Source of the DNA: VRUE01 sp036276735
Lineage (GTDB): Bacteria > Actinomycetota > Thermoleophilia > Solirubrobacterales > 70-9
Assembly: GCA_036276735.1 (NCBI GenBank)
Contig: DASUOH010000030.1
Coordinates: 1-23,379 of the forward strand
Direction: 5' to 3'
Length of the DNA stretch: 23,379 bases
Shown here piece by piece: positions 1-7,556 of the stretch (positions are counted from its first letter, which is position 1; each line of letters begins with the position of its first letter). A program made the translations under genes and the position numbers. Under the pieces are notes generated by a model. That model saw nothing but the letters and a program-made list of their open reading frames with translations. It searched no databases and was not told the origin of the DNA.

Positions 1-2
1 GG

Positions 3-1646
3 GTGATCGAGGAGCCCTTCAAGAAACCGCCGCCCGAGGGCGACGGCACGCCGGCGCCGAAGCCGAAGCGCTACTGGTGGCGATTCCTGCTTGCGGCGCT
101 CGTGATCCTCGCCTCGACCGGGGGGGCGACCGCGGCCAGCAGCCTGCGCTTCATCGGCAGCATCGCCGACGACCTCTCGCACAACGACGTGCTGAAGAAC
201 AAAGTCGACAAGGTCCTAGCCAGCACCGAGGGCGGCGAGCCGCAGAACATCCTCATCCTCGGCTCCGACAAGCGAGCCAGTGAACCGGAAGACCCCGGTC
301 GGTCCGACACGACGATGCTGCTCCGCCTCGACCCCGGCAACGACGCGATCGCCCTGATGTCGATCCCCCGCGACCTCAAGGTGGAAATCCCCGGCGTCGG
401 CACCGACAAGTTCTCCTCGGCCTTCGCCTACGGGGGGCCGAAGCTGACCCTGCAGGTGGTCAAGGAACTGACCGGCCTGCCGATCAACCACATCGTCAAC
501 GTCGACTACCTCGGCTTCGTGCGAGCGGTCTACGCGATCGGTTGTGTCTACGTCGACGTCGACCGCCGCTACTACCACTCGAATGTCGGCGTACCCGCCT
601 CCGAACAGTACGCCGAAATCAACGTGCAGCCGGGCTACCAGCTGATGTGCGGGAAAAGAGCGCTGCAGTACGTGCGCTACCGCCACACCGATACCGACCT
701 GGTCCGCGCCGCTCGTCAGCAGGACTTCCTCAGCGCCGCTCGTCAGCGTGTGCCGGCGACGAAGCTGGCCGAAGCGGTGCTCGGCAAAAACGAACTGATC
801 GACGTCTTCACTCGCTACACCACCTCCGACATCAGCGACACGAAGGCGATGCTCGAAGTGCTGGAGCTGTTCATCCAGTCGCGCAACGCGACGATCAACG
901 AGGTGAACTTCCCGGCGGAACTCGGGCCGAGCTACGTCTACGCGTCTCAGAGCATGATCGACGGCGCCGTTGAGCAGTTCCTCGGCATAGAAGCGAGCGG
1001 CGGCGGGCGCGGCGAAATCGAAAGGCGCGAGCGCAGGAAGCGCAAGCGCGCCAAGGCGAGGCAGGGCAAGCGCGAGGAGAAGGCGAAGCCGAAGCCAGAG
1101 CCCAAGCCGAAACTGAAGCCAAGGTCGCCGGCCGACGACGAACTCGTGCCGGCCGCCGAAGCGGGCGAGGAAGAGGCGAAGATCGTGGCCCGCAAGGTGA
1201 GCGGCGGCTTCCCCGTCTTCTATCCGACCCGGCTGCCAGCCGGTGCCGCCTATGAGGAAACGAACCCCGAACTGCACATCGTCGATCCGCGCGTCTACCA
1301 CTTCAAGGACACCGACGGCAAGCGCCACGGCGCCTATCGAATGGTGCTGACGCTCGAACGCTCCGATGGCATCCACTACTTCGGCGTGCAGGGGATCCAA
1401 GGGTGGAGCGACCCGCCGATCCTCAGCGGGCCCAGCATCACCCAGACGATCCGCGGCCGCGACTACGAGATATTCCTCGACGGCGACCGGATCAGGTTGA
1501 TCGTCTGGCATCGGGGGGACAACACCTACTGGGTGGCGAACAGCTTGCTGCGGGTGCTGACGAACGACCAGATGGTGGGACTGGCACGCTCGGCGAAGGT
1601 GAAGATCCCAAACAAGAAGCCAAAACGTAGGAGGGGCATGCGGTGA
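3..1646 (+). CDS. LytR-CpsA-Psr (LCP) family glycopolymer transferase
   Basis: LCP enzymes are membrane-anchored and move lipid-linked glycopolymers onto peptidoglycan outside the cell. After a short Pro/Lys-rich cytoplasmic N-terminus there is one membrane segment at about residues 24-46. The LCP domain follows, with GSDKR (87-91), RSDTTML (100-106), SIPRDL (120-125) and the Arg/Asp-rich stretch RYRHTDTDLVRAARQQDF (225-242), all typical of the family. A highly charged Lys/Arg/Glu/Pro linker (about 331-395) leads to a C-terminal domain of about 135 residues that I do not recognise. The start used is a GTG at base 3, but the frame is open to the window edge, so the true start may lie upstream. 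The stop overlaps the next gene's GTG by 4 bases (GTGA), and the neighbours make sugar nucleotides, so this is probably the last export-side step for a surface polymer. Confidence 0.9.
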   Translation: MIEEPFKKPPPEGDGTPAPKPKRYWWRFLLAALVILASTGGATAASSLRFIGSIADDLSHNDVLKNKVDKVLASTEGGEPQNILILGSDKRASEPEDPGRSDTTMLLRLDPGNDAIALMSIPRDLKVEIPGVGTDKFSSAFAYGGPKLTLQVVKELTGLPINHIVNVDYLGFVRAVYAIGCVYVDVDRRYYHSNVGVPASEQYAEINVQPGYQLMCGKRALQYVRYRHTDTDLVRAARQQDFLSAARQRVPATKLAEAVLGKNELIDVFTRYTTSDISDTKAMLEVLELFIQSRNATINEVNFPAELGPSYVYASQSMIDGAVEQFLGIEASGGGRGEIERRERRKRKRAKARQGKREEKAKPKPEPKPKLKPRSPADDELVPAAEAGEEEAKIVARKVSGGFPVFYPTRLPAGAAYEETNPELHIVDPRVYHFKDTDGKRHGAYRMVLTLERSDGIHYFGVQGIQGWSDPPILSGPSITQTIRGRDYEIFLDGDRIRLIVWHRGDNTYWVANSLLRVLTNDQMVGLARSAKVKIPNKKPKRRRGMR

Positions 1647-4066
1647 GCGCACAGAGAGAGTCGATCGGCGTGATCGGGGTCGGTTGGGTCGGACTGGTCA
1701 CCGCCGCCTGTTTCGCGGAGCTCGGGCATCCCGTCGTGGCGCGCGACATCGTCGCCGCGAAGGTCGAGGCGCTGTCGCGGGGAGAGACGACGATCCACGA
1801 GCCTGGCCTCGAGGACCTGGTGCGCCGCAACGCCGAGCGGCTGACCTTCACGACCGACATGGGGGAGCTGCTCGACGCCGCGCGAATCCTCTTCGTCTGC
1901 GTCGACACGCCGCCGACCCGCTCCGGTGACGCCGACCTTTCGCGAGTGCGCTCGGTGGTCGCCGATCTGCGCGATGACAGCGAGCACGTCCTGGTGATGA
2001 AGAGCACCGTGCCGGCGGGCACCGGGGCGGCGATCCGCCGCGACGCGCCGCGACTTTCTTACGTCTCCTGCCCGGAGTTCCTCAAGGAGGGCTCGGCCGT
2101 CGAGGACTTCATGCATCCCGACCGCGTCGTGATCGGCGCCGACCCGGGCGACGAGGAGGCCGGCGACGCAGTAGCCGCGATCTACGAGCCGCTCGGCGGC
2201 GAGATCGTCCGCACCGACGTCGCCTCGGCCGAGATGATCAAGCTCGCCTCCAACGCCTTCCTGGCGACGAAGATCTCCTTCGTCAACGAGATCGCCAACG
2301 TCTGCGAGGAGGTCGGGGCCGACGTCGGCGAGGTGGCGCGGGGGATGGGACTCGACCAGCGCATCGGCTCGTCGTTCCTGCGAGCTGGGATCGGCTATGG
2401 CGGAAGTTGCTTCGACGGTAGCGAGACGTTGCTCGTTCGGCACCATGGCACCGCGAAACTGGTTTCGTTCGAGGAGCTGTGGGCGCTGGCCGGTGGCGAT
2501 CCGGCCGCTGAGGACGGCGAAGCGATCGCGCCGACCGACCTCTTCGCATGGTCATGGGTCCCCGGAGAGTCCAAACCCGAGTGGATGCCGGTCTCGGTGC
2601 TCACCAAGCGCCATTACGACGGCGACATGGTCGAGATCAAGACCAAGATGGGCCGGCGGGTCCGGGTTACGGCCGACCACCCGGTGATCGTCGGTGATGG
2701 ACAAGACGACGAGGTTCTGACCACCGTGCGGGCCGAGGACCTTACTGCTGGAGACTGGCTGCCTCTTGCGGGTGGAGCATCTGCTGGTTCTCGGCCGTTC
2801 GCTTACTCCACTGTCGGCGCGATCGAAGGCGGGTTCTCGGCGGAGGAAGTCATCGTTCGGCCTCGGGCCGCGGAGATCGAGGCGCTCTCCTCGCTGCCGC
2901 TCGCCGAGCGCGCCACGCTCGGGACCGCTCGCAACGGCACCTACGTCCCTGAGCGGTTGCCGATGGACGAGGTCTTCTGGCGAGTAGTCGGTCTCTACGT
3001 CGCCGAGGGTTACGCCCAACGCGTTCCCAACCTGCTCTGGGACCAGACGGAGGCGCGCAAGTGGGCATTTCTCTCAGGCCTCTGGGAGGGCGACGGCTCA
3101 TGGTCCCTCGTGAATGGAGGACCCAGTGTCACCCTGGACTTCGGGACGGTCAGCGATGAGCTCGCCGACGGCGTGGCGCGGCTGCTCGGCGATCTGGGAA
3201 TCGTATGCTCGTGGCGCCGCGGGCGCACCTCGAAATCGACCAAGGACACTCACTGGCTGAAGATCAGCGGCGCCGACCAGGTCGAGCGGGCGCTCGCCTT
3301 GGTCCCGGAGGCTCAGCGCGCCAAGGTGTTGAGTGCCCTGAAGCGACAGTCGAAGCGCATCGCGCCCAGCGGCCATCGGCGATTCGACAGCTCGCGCATG
3401 GCCTGGGTCCGGGTGACGGGGAGCTCAAAGACGCCGTTCCGCGGCTCGGTGTATTCACTCGAGGTTCCCGGCGCCAGCACCGCAGCAGTCAGTGGCGGCC
3501 TCGTGCTCCACAACTGCTTTCCGAAGGACGTCTCGGCGCTCAAGATGCTCGCCGGCAACACCGGCTATCACTTCCAGCTGCTGAACGCGGTGATCGAGGT
3601 GAACGAGCTGCAGAAGCGGCGGGTCGTCGGCAAGCTGCTCGCGCACCTCGGCGGCTCGCTGGTGGGGCGCAAGGTCGCCCTGCTCGGCTTGGCCTTCAAG
3701 CCCCACACCGACGACATGCGCGAGGCGTCCAGCCTTGTGCTTGCGGCGCGTTTGCAGGGTGAGGGGGCCGAGGTCGTCGCCTACGACCCGGTCGCGACCG
3801 AGGTCGCGCGCGAGGTGCTGAGCGGCGTCGAGCTGAGCGAGTCGGCGCTCGGGGCACTCGACGGCGCCGATGCCGCGGTGCTTGTCACCGAGTGGCCGGA
3901 GTTTCGAGAGCTCAACTGGTCCGAGGCGGCCTCGCGGATGGCCCGGCCCCTCGTCGTCGACGGGCGCAACTTCCTCGACCCGGGCGTGATGGCCGAGGCG
4001 GGGTTCGAATACGAGGGCATCGGTCGCTCCGTCCAAGGCGCCCCGTCGCCGGCGACCACGGACTGA
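1643..4066 (+). CDS. ugd: UDP-glucose 6-dehydrogenase interrupted by an intein
   Basis: The enzyme oxidises UDP-glucose to UDP-glucuronate using two NAD+. The 807-codon frame holds N-extein residues 1-255, an intein 256-624 and C-extein 625-807. The spliced product would be 438 residues, normal for the family. The N-extein has the NAD-binding motif G12-x-G14-x2-G17 and the PEFLKEGSAVEDF stretch typical of UDP-glucose dehydrogenases. GYGGS (251-255) is followed after the intein by CFPKD, which together restore the active-site motif GGSCFPKD. The catalytic Cys is therefore the first C-extein residue (Cys625 in the precursor, Cys256 after splicing). The start is GTG, 8 nt after AGGAGG at 1629-1634, overlapping the LCP stop. 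GDP-mannose as substrate cannot be fully excluded given the mannose-type neighbours. Confidence 0.93.
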   Translation: MSAQRESIGVIGVGWVGLVTAACFAELGHPVVARDIVAAKVEALSRGETTIHEPGLEDLVRRNAERLTFTTDMGELLDAARILFVCVDTPPTRSGDADLSRVRSVVADLRDDSEHVLVMKSTVPAGTGAAIRRDAPRLSYVSCPEFLKEGSAVEDFMHPDRVVIGADPGDEEAGDAVAAIYEPLGGEIVRTDVASAEMIKLASNAFLATKISFVNEIANVCEEVGADVGEVARGMGLDQRIGSSFLRAGIGYGGSCFDGSETLLVRHHGTAKLVSFEELWALAGGDPAAEDGEAIAPTDLFAWSWVPGESKPEWMPVSVLTKRHYDGDMVEIKTKMGRRVRVTADHPVIVGDGQDDEVLTTVRAEDLTAGDWLPLAGGASAGSRPFAYSTVGAIEGGFSAEEVIVRPRAAEIEALSSLPLAERATLGTARNGTYVPERLPMDEVFWRVVGLYVAEGYAQRVPNLLWDQTEARKWAFLSGLWEGDGSWSLVNGGPSVTLDFGTVSDELADGVARLLGDLGIVCSWRRGRTSKSTKDTHWLKISGADQVERALALVPEAQRAKVLSALKRQSKRIAPSGHRRFDSSRMAWVRVTGSSKTPFRGSVYSLEVPGASTAAVSGGLVLHNCFPKDVSALKMLAGNTGYHFQLLNAVIEVNELQKRRVVGKLLAHLGGSLVGRKVALLGLAFKPHTDDMREASSLVLAARLQGEGAEVVAYDPVATEVAREVLSGVELSESALGALDGADAAVLVTEWPEFRELNWSEAASRMARPLVVDGRNFLDPGVMAEAGFEYEGIGRSVQGAPSPATTD
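2408..3514 (+). mobile_element. Intein with shrunken LAGLIDADG endonuclease, in the dehydrogenase active site
   Basis: This in-frame, 369-residue protein intron starts with Cys256 (block A, CFDGSETLLV). Block B is VTADHPVIV with T343-x2-H346. It ends with VYSLEVPGAS...GGLVLHN, where the terminal His-Asn precedes Cys625 (+1). All residues needed for class 1 splicing are present. Between the splicing halves lie two LAGLIDADG-like motifs, VVGLYVAEGY (448-457) and LSGLWEGDGS (477-486). Their acidic residues E455 and D484 are only 29 residues apart, whereas intact DOD endonucleases usually have about 100 between them. The stretch QRVPNLLWDQTEARKWAF matches the usual lead-in to the second motif, so the part after the first motif seems deleted. 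Splicing is likely intact and homing activity probably lost (inference). Confidence 0.92.
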
Positions 4067-4072
4067 GCCCGC

Positions 4073-5053
4073 GTGCAAGCGATCGTCCTAGTCGGCGGCA
4101 AGGGCACGCGGCTGCGCCCTTTGACCGAGACGGTGCCGAAGCCGGCGCTGACCCTGGTCGACCGGCCTTTCCTCGCCTACATGATCGAGTGGCTTGCCGA
4201 GCACGGCGTCGAGGACGTCATCCTCGCCTGCGGCTTTCTGCCCGACGTGCTGCGCGAGGCGCTGGCCGGAGAGGAGGAGCGCGCCGGCGTGCGCATCCGC
4301 TACGTCGCCGAGCCGGAGCCGCTCGGCACCGCCGGGGCTATCCGCTTCGCCGCCGAGCAGGCCGGCGATTTGGGGGAGACGTTCCTGGCGCTCAACGGGG
4401 ATGTGCTCACCGACCTCGATCTGACCGCCCTCATGGCCGTGCACCGCGAGCGCGAGGCGCGGGCGACGATCGGCCTGCAGCCCGTCGAGGACTCCTCCGC
4501 CTACGGCGTCGTCCGCACCGCCGCCGACGGCGAGGTCCTCGACTTCCTCGAGAAGACGGGAGAGGCGGCGCCGGGGGAGATCAACGCCGGCATGTACGTG
4601 CTCGAGCGGACGGTCCTCGACCTGATCCCACCCGGCCGGGCGGTCTCGATCGAGCGTGAGGTGTTCCCGCGGCTCGCTGGCGAGGGCCTGCACGGGCTGC
4701 GCCTCGACGGCTACTGGATGGACATAGGAACCCCTGAGCGTTACCTGCAGGCCAGCTGGGACATCCTCGAGCGCCGGGTCGAGACGCGTGTCCAGCCGAC
4801 CGCCCCGGGACTTCTCGTTTCCGCGGCCGCGGAGGTTGCCGAGGGTGCCGCGGTCGGGCCGCGAGCGGTCGTCGGGCCCGGTTGCCGCGTCGGCGCCGGT
4901 GCGCGGCTGAGCGAGTCGGTTCTGCTGGAGGGCGCTTCGGTCGGCGAGGGGGCGAGGGTCGAGCGCTCGATACTTTCGCCCGGCGCAGTCGTGGCGGCGC
5001 ATGCAGATGTCAGAAGCGCCGTAGCCGGGTTCGGTGAAAGAGTGCCGGCCTGA
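4073..5053 (+). CDS. Sugar-1-phosphate nucleotidyltransferase (mannose-1-phosphate guanylyltransferase-like)
   Basis: This 326-residue protein joins a sugar 1-phosphate to an NTP, giving an NDP-sugar and pyrophosphate. The N-terminal nucleotidyltransferase domain opens with the signature LVGGKGTRLRPLTETVPKP. It also has PLGTAGAI, NGDVLTDLD (metal/nucleotide site), FLEKTGE and GYWMDIGTPERY. From about residue 240 the sequence is rich in Gly/Val/Ala with spaced repeats, as in a left-handed beta-helix (hexapeptide) domain. This architecture is that of GDP-mannose pyrophosphorylase-like enzymes, but glucose-1-phosphate thymidylyl- or uridylyltransferase activity cannot be excluded from sequence alone. 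The start is GTG, 6 nt after the dehydrogenase stop, and the TGA stop shares one base with the next ATG, so it is cotranscribed and probably translationally coupled. The following isomerase supports a mannose/glucose substrate. Confidence 0.88.
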   Translation: MQAIVLVGGKGTRLRPLTETVPKPALTLVDRPFLAYMIEWLAEHGVEDVILACGFLPDVLREALAGEEERAGVRIRYVAEPEPLGTAGAIRFAAEQAGDLGETFLALNGDVLTDLDLTALMAVHREREARATIGLQPVEDSSAYGVVRTAADGEVLDFLEKTGEAAPGEINAGMYVLERTVLDLIPPGRAVSIEREVFPRLAGEGLHGLRLDGYWMDIGTPERYLQASWDILERRVETRVQPTAPGLLVSAAAEVAEGAAVGPRAVVGPGCRVGAGARLSESVLLEGASVGEGARVERSILSPGAVVAAHADVRSAVAGFGERVPA

Positions 5054-6036
5054 TGTTCGAAGACGTCCTCGCGATTCCAGACCACCTGCGTGACGCGCTC
5101 TGGCGCACCGAGGCCGCGCGGCTGGAGCGCTGCGAGTCCGCCGGCCTGCTGGTCTGCGGAGTGGGCGGCTCGGCGATCGGCGGCGATCTCGCCATCGCCG
5201 CGCTTGGCGATCGCCTCAGCGCCCCGCTGCTGACGGTGCGCGGTTACGAGCTCCCCAGCTGGGCCACCGCCGAGTGGACCGCGCTCTGCGTCAGCTACTC
5301 CGGCGAGACCGCTGAGACGCTGGCCTGCTTCGAGGCCGCGGGTGAGGTCGGCATGCGGCGCATCGCCGTGACCACGGGGGGCACGCTGGTCGAGCGAGGG
5401 CGTCGGGAGGGAGTCCCGGTAGTCGGCCTGCCCGGGATCCTGCAGGCCCCCCGGAGCGCCGTCGCCTACATCCTCGTGGTGACCGCGGAGGTGGCGGCGC
5501 TCTGCGGCGCTGCGCCCCGTATCCACGACGAGATCGAGGCGGCGGCGGTCGGTCTCGAGTCGCGGCGCGACGATCTACGCGCCCGAGCCGCGGCGATTGC
5601 CTCTCGCCTGGCCGGAACGCTCCCAACGATCATCGGCGCCGGCCCCACCGTCCCCGCGGCGCGTCGCTGGAAGACCCAGGCGAACGAGAACGCGAAGCTG
5701 CCCGCCTTCTTCTCTGAGCTTCCCGAGGCAGACCACAACGAGCTCTGCGGCTGGGGCGGGGCTCCGCCTGGGACCCAGCTCTCGGTCGTCCTGCTCGAAG
5801 ACGCCGGTCAGGATCCCCGTGAGCGGCGGCGATTCGAGCTGACCGCGCAGTCGATCGAGGCGGAAGGCGTGCTGGTGGAGCGAGTCCCGACCGACGGCGA
5901 AAGCGTCACCGAGCGGCTGCTCTGCGGCGTGATGCTGGGCGACTTCGTCTCGCTGGCCCTCGCCGAGGAGCGGGGAGTGGATCCCCTCCCGATCGAGGCG
6001 ATCTCCGACTTGAAGGACGCGCTGGGGCGCTCTTGA
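5053..6036 (+). CDS. Bifunctional phosphoglucose/phosphomannose isomerase (SIS domain)
   Basis: This 327-residue isomerase interconverts fructose-6-phosphate with glucose-6- and mannose-6-phosphate, feeding the sugar-nucleotide enzymes upstream. The first SIS half contains GVGGSAIGGDL (about 36-46) and VSYSGETAETLACF. The second half carries ENAKLPAFFSELPEADHNEL, which holds the conserved Glu and His of the archaeal/actinobacterial PGI/PMI family. The length and the C-terminal ISDLKDAL-type ending agree with that family. The ATG overlaps the previous stop by one base (TGATG). It is the last gene of the operon and faces the convergent regulator gene with an 11-bp gap, where only a weak hairpin is seen. 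Confidence 0.9.
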   Translation: MFEDVLAIPDHLRDALWRTEAARLERCESAGLLVCGVGGSAIGGDLAIAALGDRLSAPLLTVRGYELPSWATAEWTALCVSYSGETAETLACFEAAGEVGMRRIAVTTGGTLVERGRREGVPVVGLPGILQAPRSAVAYILVVTAEVAALCGAAPRIHDEIEAAAVGLESRRDDLRARAAAIASRLAGTLPTIIGAGPTVPAARRWKTQANENAKLPAFFSELPEADHNELCGWGGAPPGTQLSVVLLEDAGQDPRERRRFELTAQSIEAEGVLVERVPTDGESVTERLLCGVMLGDFVSLALAEERGVDPLPIEAISDLKDALGRS

Positions 6037-6041
6037 GAAGT

Positions 6042-6056
6042 GCCGCGTTAAGCGGC
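6042..6056. terminator. Weak hairpin between convergent genes
   Basis: GCCGC and GCGGC flank the 5-nt loop GTTAA in the space between the isomerase and the convergent regulator, overlapping the regulator's stop codon. It has no T-run. It could act as a small two-way terminator, but the stem is short and such hairpins are common by chance in this GC-rich DNA. Confidence 0.25.
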
Positions 6057-6608
6057 GCGGTCGCTCGCTGACTCGAAGGTCATCACGGCGATCGTCGCCT
6101 CGATCCCCGGCTCGGTGCAATCGGAGAGGCGTTGGGCGGCGCTCTGCTCGGCGTCTGCGATGCGCTCCAGCGCATCGCCAATCGCCGAGGAGATCTCCTG
6201 CCAACCCTGCCGGTCGACGAGAATCGAGGCACAGCTGAGCTGCTGTTGGCGTTCGCCGAACAGGTTTTCGCCCCTATGACGCGTCCCCCGCTCGAGCACC
6301 GACTGGATCACCGAGGCGGGTGGGTGGCCCGAGCTGGAGCTCGTCCAGCGTGCGCGCGCCAGCCGTCGGGTTGGCCTGGCGCTGGGGGTCAGCTCATACG
6401 CACGCTCCGATGCGGCGCCCACAGGATCGTCCTCAACCACCCGCACGCAGCCGGTCGCCCGCAGGACGCGCAGGTGGTATGCGATGACCCCCGGCGAGCC
6501 CCCGGTCCTGGCGGCGATCTCCCTCGGGCTCGCCGGCTCGTCCTCAATCGCGTCGAGGATCCGGATGCGTGTGGGGTTGCCCAGGGCTCTGACTACCTGC
6601 ATGTTCAC
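6048..6608 (-). CDS. ArsR-type winged-helix transcriptional regulator, paralogue 1
   Basis: The protein (186 residues from GTG at 6608) starts with a winged helix: MQVVRALGNPTRIRILDAI, then SPREIAARTGGSPGVIAYHLRVLRATGCV (recognition helix and wing). The C-terminal half, from about VERGTRHRGENLF to AVMTFES, aligns by eye with the two regulators at 6811 and 7671 (shared pattern: a GEN/DRH-like loop, D-x2-GW or GQ, a helix LERI/LERLLAI, then a final beta segment MTF/LMQF). GTG at 6608 is preferred because AAAGGGA lies about 6 nt upstream. An in-frame ATG at 6665 would add 19 residues and an ATG at 6602 would remove 2. The ligand is unknown, and no metal-binding Cys cluster of classic ArsR proteins is visible. 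Confidence 0.75.
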   Translation of the reverse strand: MNMQVVRALGNPTRIRILDAIEDEPASPREIAARTGGSPGVIAYHLRVLRATGCVRVVEDDPVGAASERAYELTPSARPTRRLARARWTSSSSGHPPASVIQSVLERGTRHRGENLFGERQQQLSCASILVDRQGWQEISSAIGDALERIADAEQSAAQRLSDCTEPGIEATIAVMTFESASDRAA

Positions 6609-6761
6609 GGCTGTTCCCTTTCTGATGACGCCTGAATACGGAAAGTTTCGGGTGTGCTCCGTCATTCTTGTGTATTCCCGATCTTCTTCAAGAAAAGTCC
6701 TTTAGCAATATGGGAGAAAAACATGTTCGTTAACGCAATCTCCATAAAGATCAAGGGAAAT

Positions 6762-6789
6762 AAGTTGATCAACTTGCCTTGAGCAAGTT
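6762..6789. promoter_or_regulatory. Overlapping dyads (TTGNNCAA boxes), probable operator of regulator 2
   Basis: AAGTTGATCAACTT (6762-6775) is a perfect 14-bp palindrome. It runs into AACTTGC-CTTGA-GCAAGTT (6771-6789), a second perfect dyad. They contain two TTGNNCAA boxes at 6766-6773 and 6779-6786, 13 bp apart. The dyads overlap the presumed -35 region of the regulator gene at 6811, which suits autoregulation. The same box type recurs upstream of the paralogue at 7671. This is inference from sequence pattern only. Confidence 0.55.
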
Positions 6790-6802
6790 TGGCTGGTAGA
6801 CA
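6774..6802 (+). promoter_or_regulatory. Candidate promoter of regulator 2 (leaderless)
   Basis: TTGCCT (6774-6779), a 17-bp spacer and TAGACA (6797-6802). The ATG at 6811 follows the -10 by only 8 nt and has no Shine-Dalgarno sequence, which would fit a leaderless mRNA. The -10 is imperfect (last base A instead of T). Confidence 0.4.
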
Positions 6803-6810
6803 ACTGTGGG

Positions 6811-7407
6811 ATGTCGTCGGACCCGGAGCGCCCGCCCAAACTTGTCGATGACCGGCTGGCGGTCGCCTTGTCGCATGAGACGCGGGAGTGCGCCCTCGCC
6901 CTATGCGCCATCCGTCCGACCAGCACGAAAGAAGTCGCCGACGCGCTAGGCATCGAGGTCAACACTGCCTGGCACCACGTCGACAAGCTGCGCGAACTCG
7001 GCTGTTTAGAAGAGGTCGATACGAGGCGCCGAGGCGGAGCGACCGAACGCTTTTACGTCTCCACTTCCGCCTTCTACTTCGACTCCGATGCCTGGAGCGC
7101 ATTGCCGCGGCCGCAACGGCTTGCGACCACCATGAAGGTCTTACGGCTCATCGCCGGCGACGTGGATGAAGCAGTCCGTGCGGATACGGTCGCTGCTACC
7201 GATCGGCACTTGAGTCGGACGGTGATAGATCTGGACGATGAGGGGCAGAAGGAAGCGTATGCGGTGCTCGCCGAGGCGCTAGAGAGGCTACTCGCGGTCC
7301 GTGAGAGCTGCGTCGCCCGCAGGGACGCGGCGGGTGGTGGGACGACCCGGGCGTCCTTTGCGTTAATGCAATTCGACCTGCCTTCGCAACGCGACGCAGA
7401 GGTTTGA
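6811..7407 (+). CDS. Winged-helix transcriptional regulator, paralogue 2
   Basis: The 198-residue protein has an N-terminal winged helix: DDRLAVALSHETRECALAL, then STKEVADALGIEVNTAWHHVDKLRELGCLEEV. The wing is rich in Arg (DTRRRGGATERFY). The C-terminal domain (about 90-195) contains LIAGDVDEAV, DRHLSRTVIDLDDEGQKEA, LAEALERLLAVRE and a final ASFALMQFDLPS. It is closest by eye to the gene at 7671, with near-identical motif order. The ATG at 6811 has no Shine-Dalgarno sequence and sits 8 nt after a TAGACA box. Operator-like dyads are directly upstream and a strong hairpin follows 4 nt after the stop, so it is probably a single-gene unit. The ligand and target genes are unknown. Confidence 0.8.
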   Translation: MSSDPERPPKLVDDRLAVALSHETRECALALCAIRPTSTKEVADALGIEVNTAWHHVDKLRELGCLEEVDTRRRGGATERFYVSTSAFYFDSDAWSALPRPQRLATTMKVLRLIAGDVDEAVRADTVAATDRHLSRTVIDLDDEGQKEAYAVLAEALERLLAVRESCVARRDAAGGGTTRASFALMQFDLPSQRDAEV

Positions 7408-7410
7408 CGA

Positions 7411-7442
7411 GGGCTCGACCCCTCGGACGAGGGATCGAGCCC
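7411..7442. terminator. Strong 15-bp hairpin after regulator 2
   Basis: GGGCTCGACCCCTCG (7411-7425) and CGAGGGATCGAGCCC (7428-7442) pair over 15 positions with one mismatch and a 2-nt GA spacer. There is no T-run on either side. The position, 4 nt after one stop and 7 nt after the end of the small minus-strand frame, suggests a two-way terminator of the U-less kind common in high-GC bacteria. Confidence 0.65.
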
Positions 7443-7448
7443 GTACTC

Positions 7449-7511
7449 CTAGTTGCCCTTCTTTATCGCGGCCGCTGGGAACGGGCGCTCCAGCACGGTG
7501 ATCGTCAGCAC
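7449..7511 (-). CDS. Possible 20-residue peptide gene
   Basis: GTG at 7511 opens a 20-codon frame, MLTITVLERPFPAAAIKKGN, ending in TAG. A near-ideal ribosome site (AAGGAGAGGAGG) lies upstream, with GGAGG 8 nt from the GTG. An earlier in-frame GTG at 7520 would add three residues (MRH). The peptide has no signal sequence and I do not recognise it. Support is the strong ribosome site, the hairpin right after the stop, and the leader hairpin around the start. Against it is the tiny size, which allows a chance frame. It sits head-on to regulator 2 and divergent from regulator 3. Confidence 0.35.
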   Translation of the reverse strand: MLTITVLERPFPAAAIKKGN

Positions 7512-7553
7512 GTGCCTCACCTCCTCTCCTTGGTGGGTCAAGGGGCACGTGCT
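7507..7553 (-). promoter_or_regulatory. Inverted repeat enclosing the ribosome site of the small peptide frame
   Basis: AGCACGTGCC (7507-7516) and GGCACGTGCT (7544-7553) are a perfect 10-bp inverted repeat, each half itself containing the palindrome GCACGTGC. In minus-strand RNA the 27-nt interval holds AAGGAGAGGAGG, and CCUUG/CAAGG could form an inner stem. The GTG start lies in the downstream arm. It could be a translational switch or a pair of protein sites 37 bp apart. Confidence 0.4.
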
Positions 7554-7556
7554 AAG

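Noticed and set aside
216..1652. 478-codon minus-strand frame opposite the LCP gene
   Set aside because: No domain, Arg/His/Val-rich composition typical of antisense in high-GC DNA; the LCP gene is clear on plus.
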